Shown here: positions 24,163 to 31,710 of the stretch, one piece after another
Numbering within the stretch: the first letter of the stretch is position 1
Layout of the letters: every line of letters starts with the position of its first letter
Assembly (NCBI GenBank): GCA_937973685.1
Contig: CALJKJ010000002.1
Coordinates: 46,296 to 110,295 of the forward strand
Origin: an uncultured Flavobacteriales bacterium
GTDB lineage: Bacteria > Bacteroidota > Bacteroidia > Flavobacteriales_D > Crocinitomicaceae
Direction of reading: 5' to 3'
Length of the DNA stretch: 64,000 bases
Notes under the pieces: model-generated
The model's input: only the letters and a program-made list of their open reading frames with translations
What the model was told of the DNA's origin: nothing
Databases searched by the model: none
Position numbers and translations under genes: made by a program

Positions 24163-26964
24163 ATGGAATATAATTTTAGCGAAATCGAAAAGAAATGGCG
24201 CAAACATTGGGCTGAAAATCAAACATTCAAAGCCGAAGATGCCAGTGATAAACCCAAATTCTATGTGTTAGACATGTTCCCATATCCTTCCGGTGCTGGT
24301 TTGCATGTCGGTCACCCGCTTGGTTATATTGCTTCTGATATTTATGCACGTTACAAACGTCTGTGTGGATTCAATGTTTTGCACCCAATGGGTTACGATT
24401 CTTTTGGTTTACCAGCTGAACAATATGCCATTCAAACAGGTCAACATCCAGCCATAACGACGGAGCAAAATGTGGCACGCTACCGCGATCAATTAGATAA
24501 AATTGGATTTTCTTTTGATTGGAGTAGAGAAGTTCGTACCTCATCACCCGAATACTACAAATGGACACAGTGGATTTTCAAGCAATTATTTGATGCTTGG
24601 TACAATCTATCAACTGATAAAGCGGAAACAATTGAGCAGTTGCTTGCAATCTTCAAATCTGCAGGAAATGCCAATGTAAACGCACATACTGATTACACAA
24701 CAGTGTTTTCAGCTGATGAATGGAATGCTAAATCTGAGCAGGAGCAGTCAGCTATTTTAATGGAATACCGCTTAGCTTATTTGGCTGATTCATGGGTAAA
24801 TTGGTGTCCTGCTTTGGGAACCGTTTTGGCAAATGATGAGGTAATCAATGGTTTATCCGAGCGAGGTGGTCATCCAGTTGAGCAAAAATTAATGCGTCAA
24901 TGGTCGATGCGTATCAAAGCGTATGCGGAGCGATTACTAACAGGATTAGAAAAAGTAGATTGGACAGACGCAATCAAAGATATTCAACGCAATTGGATTG
25001 GAAAATCTGTTGGCTGTTCGGTGAAGTTTTCGTTGGCTTCATCGTTGTCTGATCCTGATACTTCGGGACTCGAAGACAACGTTATTGAAGTATTTACAAC
25101 GCGTCCAGACACCATTTTTGGTGTTTCGTTCATGGTGTTAGCACCCGAACATCCGTTAGTTGATGAGATTACAACTGCCGAATACAAAGCGCAAGTGGAA
25201 GCATACAAAACTGCTGCTTCTTTGAAATCGGAACGCGACCGCCAAGCTGATGTAAAGAATATCACGGGACAATTTACTGGAGCGTACGCATTGCATCCGT
25301 TTTCAGGTGAAAAAATTCCAGTTTGGATCGGTGATTACGTATTAGCTTCCTATGGAACAGGCGCTGTTATGGCAGTTCCTTGTGGCGATCAACGCGATTA
25401 TGATTTTGCAAAACAATTTTCGATTCCAATTAAAAACATCTTCGAAAACGTAGCTATTGAAGAAGCTGCTTACACGGAAAAAGAGGGGGTTATTACGAAT
25501 TCAGACTTTTTAAATGGACTTGCTGTTAAAAAAGCAATGGAAGTAGCTATCCAAACAATCGAAGCGAACGGTTTAGGAAAAGGAAAAACCAATTACCGCT
25601 TGCGTGATGCTATTTTTTCACGGCAACGTTATTGGGGAGAACCTTTCCCTGTTTATTATAAAAACGACATTCCTTATTTGCTTGCAGACAATCAATTGCC
25701 TGTTATTTTGCCGGATGTAGATAAATACCTTCCAACAGAAGATGGCGAGCCGCCATTGGCGCGTGCAAAACAAGCAGCGTGGAATCAGTTTGAGGGCGAT
25801 CGAATGGAAACGAATACCATGCCAGGTTGGGCAGGAAGTTCGTGGTACTTTTTGCGCTACATGGATCCGAAAAATGAAACAGCTTTTGTTTCCAAAGAAA
25901 AAGCAGATTATTGGAATCAAGTGGACATGTACATTGGTGGTTCTGAGCACGCAACAGGACATTTGTTGTATGCTCGTTTTTGGACAAAATTCTTGTACGA
26001 CCTCGGATTTATCTCGTTTGATGAACCATTCAAAAAAATGATCAATCAAGGGATGATTTTAGGCAGAAGTAGTTTTGTTTACCGGGTCAAAGATTCATTA
26101 AAATTTGTAACGAATACCAAAAAAGATAACTACGAAACAACTCCTATCCATGTCGATATTTCGTTAGTTGATAACGATAAATTGGACCTGGAAGGCTTCA
26201 AAGCATGGCGTTCAGAATTTGCAAACGCCGAATTTATTTGCGAAGACAACGGAGACTATATCTGTGGCCACGAAGTGGAAAAAATGTCCAAGTCCAAATT
26301 CAACGTGCAAACACCAGATGAGTTGGTAGACAAATTTGGAGCAGACACCCTGCGCATGTATGAAATGTTTTTAGGTCCGTTGGAACAAACAAAACCGTGG
26401 GATACAAAAGGTATTTCAGGAGTTCATAATTTCTTGCGCAAATTGTGGCGCTTATTCTACCAAGATGGAAGTTTGGTGCTAAACGATGCGCCAGCGGACA
26501 AAGCAGCATTGAAAACCTTACACAAGACCATTAAAAAGGTTACTGATGATTTGGAACGATTCTCCTTCAACACCAATGTTTCTAATTTCATGATTTGTGT
26601 CAACGAATTGACAGACCAAAAATGTCATGCGAAAGAAGTATTGGAACAATTGGTTATTTTATTAGCGCCTTACGCTCCTCACGTTTCGGAAGAATTGTGG
26701 GTGATTTTAGGTCACGAAGCAGGAACAATTTCAACAGCAAAATTCCCAACTTTTAATCCAGATTTCTTAGTAGAAGATGAGATTGCTTATCCTGTTTCAT
26801 TCAATGGAAAAATGCGTTTAAAAGTTGCATTGCCAGCAACATTATCTGCCAAAGAAGTAGAAGAAGCAGTCATGGCATTATCAGATACCCAAAAGTGGTT
26901 AGAAGGGAAAGCGCCTAAAAAGGTGATTGTCGTACCAGGTAAAATAGTAAATATTGTCTATTAA
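24163..26964 (+). CDS. leuS: Leucyl-tRNA synthetase
   Basis: A class I aminoacyl-tRNA synthetase that charges tRNA-Leu. 933 residues. The HIGH-type signature is in PYPSGAGLHVGHPLGY (residues 38-53). The CP1 editing domain carries FTTRPDTIFGVSFMVLAPEHP and GTGAVMAVPCGDQRD. The second signature is EKMSKSKFN (near residue 707). The GSSWYFLRYMDP region and the anticodon-binding and C-terminal domains are complete. It is monocistronic, with the divergent cargo gene on one side and a converging DUF1345 gene that starts at the very next base on the other. Confidence 0.98.
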   Translation: MEYNFSEIEKKWRKHWAENQTFKAEDASDKPKFYVLDMFPYPSGAGLHVGHPLGYIASDIYARYKRLCGFNVLHPMGYDSFGLPAEQYAIQTGQHPAITTEQNVARYRDQLDKIGFSFDWSREVRTSSPEYYKWTQWIFKQLFDAWYNLSTDKAETIEQLLAIFKSAGNANVNAHTDYTTVFSADEWNAKSEQEQSAILMEYRLAYLADSWVNWCPALGTVLANDEVINGLSERGGHPVEQKLMRQWSMRIKAYAERLLTGLEKVDWTDAIKDIQRNWIGKSVGCSVKFSLASSLSDPDTSGLEDNVIEVFTTRPDTIFGVSFMVLAPEHPLVDEITTAEYKAQVEAYKTAASLKSERDRQADVKNITGQFTGAYALHPFSGEKIPVWIGDYVLASYGTGAVMAVPCGDQRDYDFAKQFSIPIKNIFENVAIEEAAYTEKEGVITNSDFLNGLAVKKAMEVAIQTIEANGLGKGKTNYRLRDAIFSRQRYWGEPFPVYYKNDIPYLLADNQLPVILPDVDKYLPTEDGEPPLARAKQAAWNQFEGDRMETNTMPGWAGSSWYFLRYMDPKNETAFVSKEKADYWNQVDMYIGGSEHATGHLLYARFWTKFLYDLGFISFDEPFKKMINQGMILGRSSFVYRVKDSLKFVTNTKKDNYETTPIHVDISLVDNDKLDLEGFKAWRSEFANAEFICEDNGDYICGHEVEKMSKSKFNVQTPDELVDKFGADTLRMYEMFLGPLEQTKPWDTKGISGVHNFLRKLWRLFYQDGSLVLNDAPADKAALKTLHKTIKKVTDDLERFSFNTNVSNFMICVNELTDQKCHAKEVLEQLVILLAPYAPHVSEELWVILGHEAGTISTAKFPTFNPDFLVEDEIAYPVSFNGKMRLKVALPATLSAKEVEEAVMALSDTQKWLEGKAPKKVIVVPGKIVNIVY

Positions 26965-27630
26965 TTAACCATTGATATTCATTATTCCATTGATTGTTAA
27001 TGCAATAATAACGGTATTAAAAACAAAAGAAAGCAAGGCATGAACGAGGGATAATCTTCGTAATGCTTTGCTTTTAATCACTACATCCGAAACCTGAAAC
27101 GTCATTCCAATAGTGAAAGAGAAATAAGCAAAATCAAAGTAATCAGGTTTTGAGTCTCCTGGAAATTCTAATCCGTTCGCATGCTGTTTGAAATGGCTTT
27201 TTTCCCCAGCATAGTAAACATGTGCGTAGCGAAAAGTAAAAACAAGGTGCACCAATAACCACGCTAAAACTACTGTAAGAATAAACAACAATATTCCCCA
27301 CCAATATGGTATTTCCCAATGGGTACGATCGTGTATTAACACTGAAACACTGATCAATGCACTCAAACACGTAATAACTACCAAAACAAACAACAACCAA
27401 GTACTTAAGTCTTCTTCTTCACATTTTTTTCCGATTGTTAAAGCTGGAACAACAAAAAATGAATGAATGCTCAATGTGCAGAAAACAATTGAAAAACTAA
27501 TCCAAGTAATGAGCGCTATAATCGCTTTGGTGTCAAAAAAGCAAGAAGCAATAATTGCGGCTATTGTTCCTGCAACTATAGACGGAATGATTTTCATTGT
27601 TAAACCTTGTTTTAAAAACGATGCTACCAT
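26965..27630 (-). CDS. DUF1345 membrane protein
   Basis: A 221-residue inner-membrane protein with about five helices. The DUF1345 hallmark is the C-terminal FDFAYFSFTIGMTFQVSDV, followed by a helix rich in Val/Ile. Function in the family is not known; homologues are sometimes likened to ion channels. The ATG at 27630 is kept over an internal ATG (MKIIPS) because a -7 box ends exactly 4 nt upstream of it. It converges on leuS with no gap. Confidence 0.82.
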   Translation of the reverse strand: MVASFLKQGLTMKIIPSIVAGTIAAIIASCFFDTKAIIALITWISFSIVFCTLSIHSFFVVPALTIGKKCEEEDLSTWLLFVLVVITCLSALISVSVLIHDRTHWEIPYWWGILLFILTVVLAWLLVHLVFTFRYAHVYYAGEKSHFKQHANGLEFPGDSKPDYFDFAYFSFTIGMTFQVSDVVIKSKALRRLSLVHALLSFVFNTVIIALTINGIMNING

Positions 27631-27634
27631 TCGC

Positions 27635-27642
27635 TAAAAGTA
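27635..27642 (-). promoter_or_regulatory. -7 box TACTTTTA, 4 nt before DUF1345 ATG
   Basis: Minus-strand TACTTTTA, then GCGA, then ATG 27630. It fits the leaderless class with A as last base. No -33 TTG is seen. Confidence 0.45.
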
Positions 27643-27719
27643 AGTTATTTTTTAATACCTTAAAGTTGAATTTTTGGCACTCGATTTGTAGTTAAAGGAG
27701 AGTTATAAAATAGTATATT

Positions 27720-28505
27720 ATGAAAAAGTTAGTAGTTTTTCTTTTGCTTTCGGTTATGACTGTTCTGCTAAAAAGCAGTGTTTTTCAAGTGCTGCCAAGC
27801 GTCTCCAACAGCGCTTTTCAAGAAGGTGAAAAGTTGCGTTACCGTATCAGCTATGGATTTGTAGATGCAGGAGAAGCTGTTTTAGAAGTAAAAAGCACGC
27901 AAAAAAAAGGAGTTGGCAATCGTGAATTACTGCAAGTGGTTGGAACTGGGAGAACCTTGGCTGGTTTTAATTCTGTTTTCAAAGTTTACGATGTTTACGA
28001 AAGCTATGTCGATAAAAAAGGTGTTTTCCCATGGATTTTCAAACGTCGGGTAAATGAAGGGGGATATAAACTCAATCAAGATTATTTGTTTTTTCACGAC
28101 AAATACAAAGTGAATACCGGCGCGAAAGAGTTTACCGTTCCAGTTGGCATTCAAGACATGTTGTCTTCGTTTTATTATGCTCGGACCTTGAATTTCAAAA
28201 ACGCCAAAGTTGGAACTGTTTTTGAATTCAAGTGTTTCATGGACGATGAAATTTGGCCATTGAAAATCAAGTACTTAGGCGATGAAAAAATCAGTATTCG
28301 CAAAGGGAAGTATGAATGCATGAAATTTGCGCCCGTTGTTCAAACGGGTCGTGTATTCAAAAAACAAGACGATTTAAATTTCTGGGTGACCAAAGACGAC
28401 AACCATATTCCGATTTTAGTAAAAGCCAAAATCCCTGTCGGAATAGTCAAATTGCATTTGGTTGAATGGTCGGGATTGAAACGTGAATTGGTGAAGGTGA
28501 AGTGA
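27720..28505 (+). CDS. DUF3108 exported protein
   Basis: A 261-residue exported protein with an N-terminal signal-like helix (LVVFLLLSVMTVLL). The domain begins FQEGEKLRYRISYGFVDAGEAVLEV, the DUF3108 signature, and continues with repeated beta strands (FKVYDVYESYVDKKGVFPW, EFKCFMDDEIWPLKIKYLG). Such proteins are periplasmic or outer-membrane associated and resemble lipoprotein-carrier folds. An AAAGGAG sequence (27694-27700) lies 19 nt from the ATG, too far for a normal ribosome site. No obvious -7 box was found, so its promoter is unassigned. Confidence 0.82.
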   Translation: MKKLVVFLLLSVMTVLLKSSVFQVLPSVSNSAFQEGEKLRYRISYGFVDAGEAVLEVKSTQKKGVGNRELLQVVGTGRTLAGFNSVFKVYDVYESYVDKKGVFPWIFKRRVNEGGYKLNQDYLFFHDKYKVNTGAKEFTVPVGIQDMLSSFYYARTLNFKNAKVGTVFEFKCFMDDEIWPLKIKYLGDEKISIRKGKYECMKFAPVVQTGRVFKKQDDLNFWVTKDDNHIPILVKAKIPVGIVKLHLVEWSGLKRELVKVK

Positions 28506-28610
28506 TGTTTTTTTGAATCATTTCGTCACACTTCAACCCGCATGTTTTTTATTTAACAAAAAATGTTAAGAATTTAACGTATTATTTTAGCGGATACGCT
28601 GAGTGAAGCT

Positions 28611-28618
28611 TATATTTG
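28611..28618 (+). promoter_or_regulatory. -7 box TATATTTG of the tryptophan dioxygenase gene
   Basis: TATATTTG, 25 nt before ATG 28644. No TTG at the expected -33 spacing; TTTTAG at 28584-28589 is the nearest. Confidence 0.5.
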
Positions 28619-28643
28619 TCGGACAATTTTTGATAAAAAACAA

Positions 28644-29594
28644 ATGGAATTAGGACCAGAAATCGTGCAACGTATTGAATTGTTAAAAACAAAATACGAC
28701 GCCTTAGGACAAGATATTACAACTTATTTGGATGGATTAATTCATGCGAAATCGGTTAATTACTGGGACTATATTCAAGTTGACACCTTGTTGTCACTGC
28801 AAAAAACATATACTGATTTTCCAGATGAAACGATTTTCTTGGTGTATCATCAAATTACAGAATTGTATTTCAAATTGGCTTTGCATGAATTCCAACAAAT
28901 TGGTGAAAAGGAAGATTTAACTGCTCCATTTTTTATTAGCAGAGTTAAACGTATCAACCGTTATTTTGAAGCATTGACAAAGAGTTTCGAAATCATGGTA
29001 GACGGAATGGACCGCGAGCAATTTTTACAGTTTCGCCTTTCGCTTCACCCTGCTTCTGGATTTCAATCGGCGCAATACCGAAAAATTGAAATTTGTTCCA
29101 CGGATTTTATTCAATTAGTTCACAAAGATAAACGGGCATCTTTTTCAGGAAACGAGCCCATAGCTACGTTATTCGAACACGTTTATTGGAAAGAAGGGGC
29201 AACTGAAGCTGATTCGGGTAAAAAAACATTGACCTTGGTTGAATTCGAACAACGCTACAAAGACGAGTTTATTCAACTTGGCGAACAACAAAAACAACAC
29301 AATTTGTGGCAAGCTTATTTGCGACTTTCTCCAGCTGACCAAGCGCTACCTGAAGTTCACCAAGTTTTGAAACAAAACGATGTAAATGTGAATGTGAATT
29401 GGCCATTGGCGCATTATAAATCAGCTGTGCGATATTTACAAAAAGACACGCACGACATCGCTGCAACAGGTGGAACAAATTGGCAAAAATACTTGCCTCC
29501 GCGTTTCCAAAAACGTATTTTTTATCCAGCAATTTGGACGGAACAAGAAATAAATGAATGGGGAAAAGCTTGGGTTGAAGCCATTTTTGCGTAA
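28644..29594 (+). CDS. Tryptophan 2,3-dioxygenase family protein
   Basis: A 316-residue haem enzyme that opens the indole ring of tryptophan to N-formylkynurenine. Family motifs are NYWDYIQVDTLLSLQ, FLVYHQITELYFKLALHE (substrate-pocket His and Tyr), SLHPASGFQSAQYRKIE, and the C-terminal NWPLAHYKSAVRYL, whose His should be the axial haem ligand, followed by AATGGTNWQKYLPPR. In the animal and proteobacterial enzymes the last motif is GTGGSSGYxYL, so this is the diverged Bacteroidota branch; activity is likely but not certain. It is a single gene with its own promoter. With kmo it would supply 3-hydroxykynurenine. Confidence 0.9.
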   Translation: MELGPEIVQRIELLKTKYDALGQDITTYLDGLIHAKSVNYWDYIQVDTLLSLQKTYTDFPDETIFLVYHQITELYFKLALHEFQQIGEKEDLTAPFFISRVKRINRYFEALTKSFEIMVDGMDREQFLQFRLSLHPASGFQSAQYRKIEICSTDFIQLVHKDKRASFSGNEPIATLFEHVYWKEGATEADSGKKTLTLVEFEQRYKDEFIQLGEQQKQHNLWQAYLRLSPADQALPEVHQVLKQNDVNVNVNWPLAHYKSAVRYLQKDTHDIAATGGTNWQKYLPPRFQKRIFYPAIWTEQEINEWGKAWVEAIFA

Positions 29595-29617
29595 ACGCAC
29601 GTTCTCTTCAAATTTCG

Positions 29618-29625
29618 TACTTTTG
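29618..29625 (+). promoter_or_regulatory. -7 box TACTTTTG, 5 nt before ATG 29631
   Basis: TACTTTTG, CAACC, then ATG. No -33 TTG is seen. It drives the three-gene operon 29631-31709. Confidence 0.55.
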
Positions 29626-29630
29626 CAACC

Positions 29631-30464
29631 ATGTATCGTTTGGCATTCATTGGTTCACTTATCTTTATTTTAGCTAGTTCAGTTAAAGTTACGGGTGATT
29701 TACCCAAATCGTTGAAAGAAATTTCGGGCTGGGTGTTTGTCAATGACTCGACCTTAATTGCACATAACGACAGTGGAAACGACGCAAAAATATTTGTGAT
29801 CAAACCAAGCGGTAAAATCGTGCACGAATGCATGTTGAAAGACATTAAAAACGTTGATTTTGAAGCAATTACATTTGATGGTAAATCACATGTGTATTTA
29901 GGAGACATCGGAAATAATGACAACACAAGAAAAAATTTAGTTGTCTATAAATTGAAACTTGAAACACTTTTGGCCGCTGATGAAATAACACCCAAAAAAA
30001 TCTTTTTTTCTTACCCCGAACAAAAGCAATTTCCACCAAAACCTACTGCAAAATACTATGATGCAGAGGCGCTTGCATACCGAAAAGATTCGTTGTACAT
30101 CATAACAAAATGTCGTACCCAACCGTTTGATGGACTTGCTCAAGTGTACTGTTTGCCCACAACTGCGGGTACTTACGAAGCAACGAAAAAAACTACGATT
30201 AAAATAGGTAAACGGGACATGTTGCGCGACGCGGTCACTAGTGCCGAATTTTTTAATCATCAATTGTATTTATTGACTTATAACCGATTGATTATTTATT
30301 CGTTTAAAAAAGGCATTCCCGTTTTTAAACAACAAATACCACTTTTCCCAATTACGCAAAAAGAAGCTTTGGCAGTTAAGAAAAACGGACTTGTTTTTTT
30401 AGCGGATGAACGCAATAAATTATTAGGTGGTGGATTAATATACTCGGTCAACACGAACAAATAA
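29631..30464 (+). CDS. Exported beta-propeller-like hypothetical protein
   Basis: A 277-residue exported protein (signal: AFIGSLIFILASSVKVTG). Short blade-like strands recur, for example SGWVFVNDSTLIAHNDSGNDAKIFVIKPSG, FDGKSHVYLGDIGNND and YAEALAYRKDSLYIITK-type segments, which suggests a beta-propeller. No catalytic residues are evident. It is the first gene of an operon: the next gene starts 1 bp after its stop. Confidence 0.7.
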   Translation: MYRLAFIGSLIFILASSVKVTGDLPKSLKEISGWVFVNDSTLIAHNDSGNDAKIFVIKPSGKIVHECMLKDIKNVDFEAITFDGKSHVYLGDIGNNDNTRKNLVVYKLKLETLLAADEITPKKIFFSYPEQKQFPPKPTAKYYDAEALAYRKDSLYIITKCRTQPFDGLAQVYCLPTTAGTYEATKKTTIKIGKRDMLRDAVTSAEFFNHQLYLLTYNRLIIYSFKKGIPVFKQQIPLFPITQKEALAVKKNGLVFLADERNKLLGGGLIYSVNTNK

Positions 30465-30465
30465 G

Positions 30466-31131
30466 ATGAATTTAGCAAGTTACAAAGCAATTATTTATGA
30501 CATGGACGGTGTATTAACCGATTCAGAACCAATTTGGAAAGTTGCGATGGAAGCTGTTTTTCACCACGTAGGCTGTCCCTTGAAAAAAGAAGATTTTCAA
30601 AAGACAGTTGGTTTACGCATTGATGAGGTCGTTCATTATTGGTTTCATGTTAGTCCTTGGAAACATTTTTCGCCTGCTGCTGTAGAGAAAATGATCATTG
30701 ATAAAATGGTTGAATTGTTGTCCGAACAAGCAACACCGTTACCTGGAGTTATCGCATCGCTTGAATTTTTTAGAGAAAAAGGATTAAAAATTGGTTTGGC
30801 AACATCATCTTACAGTGTATTGATTGACACGATATTAGACACTTTAGCGATTCGCGATTATTTTGATACCGTGCATTCAGCAGAACACGAACATTATGGG
30901 AAACCTCATCCAGCTGTGTATTTGACAGCTGCAAAACACTTGTCGGTTGATCCGCGTCATTGTTTGGTGGTTGAAGATTCATTAAACGGTGTAATATCAG
31001 GTAAAGCAGCACGCATGACGGTTATTTGTGTGCCAGAAAAAACGCATTTTCCCGAACCAAAATTGACGTTAGCCGACAAGCAATTTGATAATTTAAACGA
31101 CGTAGTCACACATTTTAAACAACATCCATGA
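30466..31131 (+). CDS. HAD-family hexitol/sugar phosphatase (HxpB/YniC-like)
   Basis: A 221-residue cytosolic HAD phosphatase. Motif I is YDMDGVLTDSEP (nucleophile Asp), motif II LATSSYS, motif III the Lys in YGKPHPAVYL, and motif IV VVEDSLNGVISGKAA. The cap domain sits between motifs I and II. The TDSEPIW start and overall length match the YniC/HxpB branch, which acts on hexitol or 2-deoxyglucose phosphates. The exact substrate cannot be told from sequence. It overlaps the next gene by 4 bp (ATGA). Confidence 0.88.
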   Translation: MNLASYKAIIYDMDGVLTDSEPIWKVAMEAVFHHVGCPLKKEDFQKTVGLRIDEVVHYWFHVSPWKHFSPAAVEKMIIDKMVELLSEQATPLPGVIASLEFFREKGLKIGLATSSYSVLIDTILDTLAIRDYFDTVHSAEHEHYGKPHPAVYLTAAKHLSVDPRHCLVVEDSLNGVISGKAARMTVICVPEKTHFPEPKLTLADKQFDNLNDVVTHFKQHP

Positions 31132-31709
31132 AAACAATCGTAGCTATTGATGATAAATTAATTTCAACTGAAATTTTTGACCGCAAATTCGTTTGTGATT
31201 TAACAGCTTGCAAAGGTGCATGCTGTGTGGAGGGTGACGCAGGTGCGCCCTTGACATTTGAAGAAGCATCTATCCTAGAAGATATTTTAGACGACGTGAA
31301 ACCTTTTATGCGTCCAGAGGGAATTGCTGCGGTAGAAGAATCAGGCGTATTTTATGTCGATCAATGGAATGAACCAGCTACAACACTTGTTGATGGAAAA
31401 GAATGTGCGTTTGTTTATTTTGATGAAAAAGGGATTACAAAATGTGCTGTTGAACAGGCTTACTTATCCGGAAAAACAACTTGGAAAAAGCCTATTTCAT
31501 GCCACCTTTATCCTATTCGTGTTCAGAAATTAGCGAATGACATTGCGTTGAATTACGAAGAATGGAACATTTGCGAACCTGCTTGTGCTTGTGGCGAACA
31601 ATTAAACGTACCTGTTTACAAATTTTTGAAAGAACCGCTTGTCCGTGCTTTTGGCGCAGATTTTTTTGAAGATTTAGAAACGATTGCACAAACTTTATCC
31701 GAAGAATAA
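31128..31709 (+). CDS. DUF3109 cysteine-rich protein
   Basis: A 193-residue cytosolic protein with the family's cysteine pattern: CDLTACKGACCVEGDAGAPL near the N terminus, ECAFVYFDEKGITKCAVEQAY, CHLYPIRV and CEPACACGEQ. This suggests a metal or iron-sulphur site of the YkgJ type, but the function is unknown. It is the last gene of the operon, overlapping the phosphatase gene by 4 bp. It ends 1 bp from the converging nuclease gene. Confidence 0.88.
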   Translation: MKTIVAIDDKLISTEIFDRKFVCDLTACKGACCVEGDAGAPLTFEEASILEDILDDVKPFMRPEGIAAVEESGVFYVDQWNEPATTLVDGKECAFVYFDEKGITKCAVEQAYLSGKTTWKKPISCHLYPIRVQKLANDIALNYEEWNICEPACACGEQLNVPVYKFLKEPLVRAFGADFFEDLETIAQTLSEE

Positions 31710-31710
31710 A

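Noticed and set aside
27690..27705. AAAGGAG as ribosome binding site of the DUF3108 gene
   Set aside because: It is 19 nt from the ATG, beyond the usual 5-10 nt, and strong Shine-Dalgarno sites are rare in this window.
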